DNA of 64,000 nucleotides, taken from contig JALVOT010000018.1 in the NCBI GenBank assembly GCA_027026255.1, positions 62,001 to 126,000 of the forward strand, written 5' to 3'. Of the stretch, positions 59,320-64,000 are shown in pieces (position 1 is the stretch's first letter; every line of letters starts with the position of its first letter). Source of the DNA: Caldifarciminota bacterium (GTDB taxonomy: Bacteria; Hydrothermota; Tepidihabitantia; SM23-42). The position numbers and the translations under genes are program-made. The notes beneath the pieces were generated by a model. The model did not search any database and was not told where the DNA came from. It saw only the letters and a list, made by a program, of their open reading frames with translations.

Positions 59320-61275
59320 TTATACCGCCTTCACAAACAGAACTTCTTCTCCGAGCATATCAATAATTTTTACTGCCACACGAATTTTATTTTTAGAAAT
59401 TTCTAATTCGTATTTACCTTCAACTAAGTCGTTTTTCGTCTTTGGGATATCTGAATATACGATATGGAAGGTGCTGCCATCGTAGTTATTGTCAATTAAA
59501 ACACAGTCAATCATAGACCTAAAATCAGGTATTTTTACTTTAAAGAGTTTATTATCAATATTAAGCCGTTCAATTATTGTTGGCGATATAAAGTCTTTTA
59601 TCTCTACTATTGCCTTGTTATTCCTTCTTTTTATGTTGACTTTTGCTTCTGCTGGTCTATGGATTAAGAAATTTCCATACTTTTTATCCGTCTTAAGTTC
59701 AATTACTCTTATCTTATTTACAGGATGTTTCTTATTCCATTCACCAATCCAGGGGTCAACTGCAAGCTCTTTACCGAGGCAAACAATAGTTATATCTCTA
59801 TCTTCATCAGGTCTTTTCTTTAATTCATCAGCAAGAAGTTGTAAGTCAAGAAGTGTTAGAGGATGATTGAAATCAATAATTTTTACAATGTTCTTTCCCA
59901 AAGTTCCATCGAAGAATCTATCGGTTCTTGATCGCTGTATTCCAATGTGCTGGACTGCAAGTTCTATTGCCTCGGTTTTTAAAAGTTTAAGGTCATAATC
60001 ATTAACCTTATAAATAGCAAATGTAGGATATTTTGTTTTACTCTCCTTTACTTGCTCATTTATTATTTTTTGTAATTCTCTGCTGGTTAAATGAACTGCT
60101 CCTTTGTTTATATCACAGCCAATCCATCTTCTTCCAAGTTTTCGAGCAACCCTTGCAGTTGTGCCTGAGCCGATAAAACAATCAAGAACTATATCATCTG
60201 GATTGGAAGCAAAGGTTATAATCCTATATAGTAGATTTTCACTTTTCTTAGTTGTAAAACTAGCACCATACTCATAGGCAATAATGTCATCCCATAGGGT
60301 ATCACATATAGTTTCTTTGGAAGGCCGTATATAATATTCCGGTACGCCCGTTGGGCCAAGTCTTATAAAATCCAGATCCGAATGTTTAACCGCATATTTT
60401 TCGAAAGGTATTTTATCAGCAAACTTGTCTAGATACTCCTTATAATTACTAACTGCTTTGTATGCCCTCTCCTTTTTCCACATCCATTGCCCTGTACTTA
60501 TTTTAACCCCTAGAAGATCATATCTTAAAGTTGGTCTGTCAGCCGGCTGAGAGAATACATGCCAATATCCCTTCCGAAAAAATTCTTTTGTAGGAGGCTT
60601 GAATTTTGCGTTAGGATCTTTGGAATACCACAAGACGAAGTCTCCATATCGATTCATTTTAGAAAAACCTTTAAACTGAATCTGTAAATTCTTGTTGATG
60701 TTTCTAAGTAGAATTGTGTTCCTATAATTGTCAGGTAAGAACACCTCATCCATCAGAAGTTTTATGTATGGTAGTTGCTCGTCGTTTAAATGCACAAAAA
60801 TACTCCCAGTCTCTGACAACAACTCTCGCAGAAGCATCAATCTTTCGTACATAAACTGGAAATACTCATCCCGCTTCCACAGATCCTCATACATAATTTG
60901 CTGTAAAACGGATGCATCGTCTTCTTCCATTTTACCTAAACTTTTTAGTCCTCTTAATTCTACTTTTCTCACATAGTCCTTGTTGGTTGAAAACGGTGGA
61001 TCAATATAAATCAAATCAATTTTTCCTCTAAATCCTTTTTCTAATAGCGTTGCTAAAACATCCTTATTATCACCGTGAAATAAAAGATTTTGCCAGTTGT
61101 CTTTCAGTTCATCATAAGTTGGTGTTTCAACAATTCTACCAGTATTTAAAGGATCAAAAACTTCTACGAGCTGAGCAGGAAAACCCTTTACATAATCTAA
61201 AGGCTTTTTACCTACCCAGTAAAGCATAGGTCTTCCTTTTGCGGGGGTGATTTTGATTTTATTTTCCTCACTCAT
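59320..61275 (-). CDS. mod: Type III-like site-specific DNA methyltransferase (Mod)
   Basis: 651 residues, a beta-class N6-adenine/N4-cytosine methyltransferase: catalytic D-P-P-F at residues 92-95, then the SAM motif D-C-F-I-G-S-G-T at about 365-372, followed by R-R-W-I-G-C-D-I. The order catalytic-then-SAM is that of type III Mod proteins. A target-recognition region lies between, and ~240 C-terminal residues follow. I chose ATG 61275, five bases after AAAGGAGG, which itself lies in the end of the upstream gene; the frame is open to 61401 but without a ribosome site. Last gene of the Res-...-Mod operon. Confidence 0.9.
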   Translation of the reverse strand: MSEENKIKITPAKGRPMLYWVGKKPLDYVKGFPAQLVEVFDPLNTGRIVETPTYDELKDNWQNLLFHGDNKDVLATLLEKGFRGKIDLIYIDPPFSTNKDYVRKVELRGLKSLGKMEEDDASVLQQIMYEDLWKRDEYFQFMYERLMLLRELLSETGSIFVHLNDEQLPYIKLLMDEVFLPDNYRNTILLRNINKNLQIQFKGFSKMNRYGDFVLWYSKDPNAKFKPPTKEFFRKGYWHVFSQPADRPTLRYDLLGVKISTGQWMWKKERAYKAVSNYKEYLDKFADKIPFEKYAVKHSDLDFIRLGPTGVPEYYIRPSKETICDTLWDDIIAYEYGASFTTKKSENLLYRIITFASNPDDIVLDCFIGSGTTARVARKLGRRWIGCDINKGAVHLTSRELQKIINEQVKESKTKYPTFAIYKVNDYDLKLLKTEAIELAVQHIGIQRSRTDRFFDGTLGKNIVKIIDFNHPLTLLDLQLLADELKKRPDEDRDITIVCLGKELAVDPWIGEWNKKHPVNKIRVIELKTDKKYGNFLIHRPAEAKVNIKRRNNKAIVEIKDFISPTIIERLNIDNKLFKVKIPDFRSMIDCVLIDNNYDGSTFHIVYSDIPKTKNDLVEGKYELEISKNKIRVAVKIIDMLGEEVLFVKAV

Positions 61276-62170
61276 TTTTTCCTCCTTTTGATAAAGTGAG
61301 TAAAAATCGCATAAAACTTCCTGTAAGATAAATAATAAATTCAATTTCTTTCTCGGATAATTTTTCATTGTGTTTAACATTTTCATTTTGATATTTTGCA
61401 TATTGAGAGATGAGAGTGTTATACATATTTATAATTTCTTGGTTTATATTTTTCGTTTTCAAATATCTATACAACTCTTCTCTTTGGTTTTTCAAAGATT
61501 TTCTGTTTCTTAAAACCTTTTTTAATAGCTGTTCCAAAGAAAATCTTAGATTGTCAAGGATATTTCTGGGAGATTCTTTTTTCATATACTGTTTTAGAGA
61601 TAAGTTAAAATGTTTATATACTTCAGGATACTCTTCTAACCAATCCAGAAGTTCATTGACAATCTTTTTGTCTAACAATTTTGCCCCCGCAGGATAAAAT
61701 TTATAACTATTATTTTTATGTATAAGTTTTACTGGAATAAATGAAATATCTATAGTTTTTTTTATTTTTTTGTATAATTCTGTTTTTATTGTCGCATTTA
61801 TCTGTTTACACCAGAAAAAACCCTGGAGATAAAAAATTAATTTTTTAAAATCAGAACAATTTTCTATAATCTTGTATATTCGGCTATCTTTGGATAAGTT
61901 ATATGTTTTATCTGATAAATTGTCAATTACTGGGAAAGAAGATTCTACTACGATAGATGACTTTTCTTTTTCACCAACAATATGGAGATATTCACTGATA
62001 AATTCTCCTTCTACAAGCATAGTTCTAAAGAGGTTCTTTAATATGTTTAAAACCCTGTTTTTAAAAAAGATAAAAGACTGATTATCATTTATATCTATAT
62101 TCCATCTTCTGTTGAAATTTTTTATCTTCCTCTTTAAAGATTTTATCTCTGGCTTCTTTGTTTTTTTCAT
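61268..62170 (-). CDS. Unknown protein with HEPN/Abi-C-like C-terminus
   Basis: 300 residues, very Lys/Ile/Asn-rich. The N-terminal half has no motif I recognise. The C-terminal ~80 residues are helical, with Y-A-K-Y-Q-N-E-N-V-K-H-N-E then E-K-E-I-E-F-I-I-Y-L-T-G-S-F-M-R-F-L. The N-x2-x-K-H followed by E-x-E-F-I-I-Y-x-T-G pattern reminds me of abortive-infection C-terminal/HEPN-like domains. ATG 62170 follows AGGAAG; an in-frame start at 62209 would overlap the previous gene. Its stop overlaps the mod start by eight bases. Confidence 0.6.
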   Translation of the reverse strand: MKKTKKPEIKSLKRKIKNFNRRWNIDINDNQSFIFFKNRVLNILKNLFRTMLVEGEFISEYLHIVGEKEKSSIVVESSFPVIDNLSDKTYNLSKDSRIYKIIENCSDFKKLIFYLQGFFWCKQINATIKTELYKKIKKTIDISFIPVKLIHKNNSYKFYPAGAKLLDKKIVNELLDWLEEYPEVYKHFNLSLKQYMKKESPRNILDNLRFSLEQLLKKVLRNRKSLKNQREELYRYLKTKNINQEIINMYNTLISQYAKYQNENVKHNEKLSEKEIEFIIYLTGSFMRFLLTLSKGGKNE

Positions 62171-62180
62171 CTTTAACTTC

Positions 62181-62945
62181 CTATAACGCAAGTTCCTCAA
62201 CATAATCATCTCTTCGACTCCAAATCAAAGATTTTATATTATACCGCTCAAGTGCACTTATCAAGTCAGGATTTATCGGTTGTACTATATCATTTAAAAC
62301 TCCATAAGCGGTAGAATCAGAAGCTCTTACTTCTTTTGTATCTGTCCATGAAAATATTAAAGATGTGATGTTCTGGCGATTAGGGCGATTTATAGCTCTT
62401 AATATCCTCTCTGGTTTTGTTTTTGACGCTGGAATTACAAAATCAAAGAAATGCATAAATCCACTTCTTCCTGTGAAATTCACTGAGGGGGTAAAACGAA
62501 TTTCATTAAGTTTGAGGTATTTTTCAACATCTTCTCTAAAGATACTTGCTACCATTGGAGCAGCCATTACAAAAAGGTCGTTTATAGATAGTATTGCTTG
62601 GATAAGATTATGTTTTTTTTGAGGAAAATTGTCGGGTCTTGCCTTTACAACAAGCTCATCTTCCATAAGACGAACACCAAAGCCATTTAATATTGAGTGA
62701 AGCATTTGTTTCCTCTTTTCTGTTGTAAATTCACATCCACTTAACTTGAGGTCTGCTATAGTATACCCGTCATCTGTTAAAATAATTCCTCCATCTGACT
62801 TTTTTACATATATTCGCAAGTGGTCATTATGTCTATCAAGAAAAGGAGTTGTAATTTCACAAATGCCATTTATATCTTCTACATTAATTTTTTCCCGAAG
62901 CCATTCAATATAAGCATTAACCAAATCCTGACAATATTTTATCAT
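62181..62945 (-). CDS. DUF1828/DUF1829 domain protein
   Basis: 254 residues. The N-terminal half matches DUF1828 (T-P-F-L-D-R-H-N-D-H-L-R-I-Y and I-L-T-D-D-G-Y-T-I-A-D-L-K-L-S-G), the C-terminal half DUF1829 (F-I-P-x-S and R-A-I-N-R-P-N-R-Q-N, then F-S-W-T-D-T). The family's biochemical role is not known to me; it is seen in mobile and defence contexts. It overlaps the upstream gene by four bases (ATGA), so it is firmly part of the operon between Res and Mod. Confidence 0.8.
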   Translation of the reverse strand: MIKYCQDLVNAYIEWLREKINVEDINGICEITTPFLDRHNDHLRIYVKKSDGGIILTDDGYTIADLKLSGCEFTTEKRKQMLHSILNGFGVRLMEDELVVKARPDNFPQKKHNLIQAILSINDLFVMAAPMVASIFREDVEKYLKLNEIRFTPSVNFTGRSGFMHFFDFVIPASKTKPERILRAINRPNRQNITSLIFSWTDTKEVRASDSTAYGVLNDIVQPINPDLISALERYNIKSLIWSRRDDYVEELAL

Positions 62946-63421
62946 ATAAACAACCCCTTTTGTATTGCAGGTGGTTCAATAATATTACAGTAACGAAAAA
63001 AGTCTTCTAAAGTTCTAAAGAGGTCCCCTGTATTAGGGAATTTATCAGACGGGGCAGGTATTGCCCATTTATCCATAAAGCCTTCTACATATAGATGTAA
63101 ATGGGGACACTGTATAGTCTGCCCATTATACGGAGTAAGATAGGGTAAAGGGATTGAAGTAACTTCTGGATTTGTATGAGGAGAACCATCAATATCAAGC
63201 CGTACAAGAATAATTATCTTACGGTAGCGTTCTTGATAGGTACATTTGGTAAGTCTGATTCTCCCTTTTTTATTAACATCTATTAAAAAAGATTCCATTT
63301 CATTAATTGAAACAATAGGTATGGTTAAAATTTCTCCAGCAGGGGGGAAATTATAATAAGTGTCCGTAGTTTTCTTCTTCTGTATAGAAATTAAGACGTC
63401 TGCTTCACTTTGAGTTAACAT
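62942..63421 (-). CDS. Unknown protein, DUF6978-like
   Basis: About 159 residues. The N-terminus M-L-T-Q-S-E-A-D-V-L-I-S-I and a middle C-P-H-L-H-L-Y-V-E-G-F match, from memory, the DUF6978 family, which I associate with DUF1828-type neighbours. The domain looks like a compact alpha/beta protein with a His-x-His strand. ATG 63421 has GGAAG upstream and gives the family-like start; ATG 63439 is also possible. Its start lies inside the end of the Res gene. Confidence 0.6.
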   Translation of the reverse strand: MLTQSEADVLISIQKKKTTDTYYNFPPAGEILTIPIVSINEMESFLIDVNKKGRIRLTKCTYQERYRKIIILVRLDIDGSPHTNPEVTSIPLPYLTPYNGQTIQCPHLHLYVEGFMDKWAIPAPSDKFPNTGDLFRTLEDFFRYCNIIEPPAIQKGLFI

Positions 63422-64000
63422 CTTTACTTCCGTATTCATAAATTGCCTCTTTAATTTTATTTATATTTACCACCCCTATTTCATCTTTATCAGTAAATAA
63501 AATTTCATATTTCAGTTTATCTGGATTTAAACTTTCAATCTCTCTGACCTTTGCGGCTTTTAATCCATTTTCACCATCTATTTCATCTTTTTTAAGCTTT
63601 TCCATTTTTATTTCTACAATTATCATCTTTCCGTTTTTCTTTCTTATCAAAAAATCAGGAAAATAAGGATGATATTTATTATCTTTACCTTTATATTCAA
63701 AAAAGAAGTCTGTTTTATCGGTATCAGTTATTGCTCCTGTAAAGTAAATGTCTTCAATATCTGCAGGGTCTTCATTTAACATATTTAATAGGTTGATAAA
63801 AAAGTCTTTTTCTGGATTTGAATCAAAATTATAAGGAGAATAGTGGAAACCAAGTTCTAATTGGTACCATCCTTTATTCTGTTTTTTAAAATTTTCATAT
63901 CTCAGGAGAAGATTTTGTTTATCCTTATGGTATACAATTTCTGTTACATAAAATGTCTCCCCCCTTTTTTCTTCTTTGCTAAAACTTTTAGGTTTAATCA
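63405..64000 (-). CDS. res: Type III restriction subunit Res, C-terminal part (partial)
   Basis: The frame is open to the window edge, so at least 198 residues of the C-terminal end are seen and the helicase part lies outside. Seen: N-P-E-K-D-F-F-I-N-L-L-N, then Y-F-T-G-A-I-T, and the nuclease signature Y-F-P-D-F-L-I-R followed by M-I-I-V-E-I-K (P-D...E-x-K). This is the layout of the C-terminal endonuclease domain of type III Res/DEAD-helicase nucleases. It is the first visible gene of the operon that ends in mod. A stand-alone helicase-nuclease is the alternative. Confidence 0.75.
   Translation of the reverse strand, partial: IKPKSFSKEEKRGETFYVTEIVYHKDKQNLLLRYENFKKQNKGWYQLELGFHYSPYNFDSNPEKDFFINLLNMLNEDPADIEDIYFTGAITDTDKTDFFFEYKGKDNKYHPYFPDFLIRKKNGKMIIVEIKMEKLKKDEIDGENGLKAAKVREIESLNPDKLKYEILFTDKDEIGVVNINKIKEAIYEYGSKDVNSK

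Larger units (their letters stand above)
53024..64000. other. AT-rich accessory/defence island
   Basis: From the first 90-bp repeat to the window end every gene reads on the minus strand. Base composition becomes visibly AT-richer, most clearly from 55 kb on, and the content is toxin-antitoxin, abortive-infection-like, nuclease and restriction-modification genes with gene relics between them. No integrase or transposase gene is seen. The right border lies outside the window. Confidence 0.7.

Overview
The window looks like a chromosomal contig from an uncultivated bacterium of the FCB group. My guess, from gene content only, is a WOR-3/Stahlbacteria-like lineage. The grounds are a SprA/Sov-type type IX secretion (T9SS) outer-membrane translocon, surface proteins ending in T9SS-type C-terminal sorting domains, short compact operons, and standard-code use of TGA as a stop. 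The left ~53 kb is core-like. The right ~11 kb (53.0-64.0 kb) is visibly more AT-rich, is read entirely on the minus strand and is packed with defence and toxin-antitoxin genes.

Layout: 0-6 kb (+), end of a glycosyltransferase, a T9SS beta-propeller protein and hypA-hypB-hypF-hypC for [NiFe]-hydrogenase maturation. 6-20 kb (-), polyprenyl synthase-dxs-sprA-glutaminyl-cyclase-like M28-comEA, then an M6 metalloprotease, a membrane protein and a sirtuin. 20-27 kb, a small sorting-domain protein, a GT39-like membrane glycosyltransferase, and a minus-strand set of sugar epimerases, glycosyltransferases and a lipoprotein cyclophilin. 27-32 kb (+), rpsA-mtaB-miaB. 32-34 kb (-), a GlcD-type FAD oxidase with a ferredoxin/MvhD fusion. 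34.5-39 kb (+), GYD-like protein, thiC, a chemoreceptor and an NtrC-family regulator. 39-44 kb, tRNA-Leu(UAA), ThiD2-ThiE fusion, hpf-hprK-EIIA(Man) and an acyl-CoA ligase. 44-47.5 kb (-), EF-Tu-domain-like protein, DUF362, pyruvate-kinase-C-domain-like protein and bleomycin-hydrolase-like peptidase. 47.6-52.3 kb (+), leuA-leuC-leuD-leuB behind a leucine-rich leader peptide and attenuator. 52.3-53.0 kb, a methyltransferase.

The accessory island holds a solitary DUF433 antitoxin, an AbiEi/AbiEii pair and an AbiU2-like gene broken by an in-frame TGA. These three units are separated by three copies of a ~90-bp hairpin repeat. Next come a Cas4-like nuclease without CRISPR, a HigB/HigA-ImmA module and a multi-TM protein. 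Last is a tightly overlapping operon Res(partial)-DUF6978-like-DUF1828/1829-HEPN-like-Mod, which reads as a type III restriction-modification system with three extra genes between its subunits.

Two regulatory patterns run through the window. I located 20 candidate sigma70-type promoters, 19 of them with a 16-bp spacer. At six of them the start codon lies only 5-7 nt after the -10 box, which implies leaderless mRNAs. All family assignments are from memory of motifs; no database search was run.
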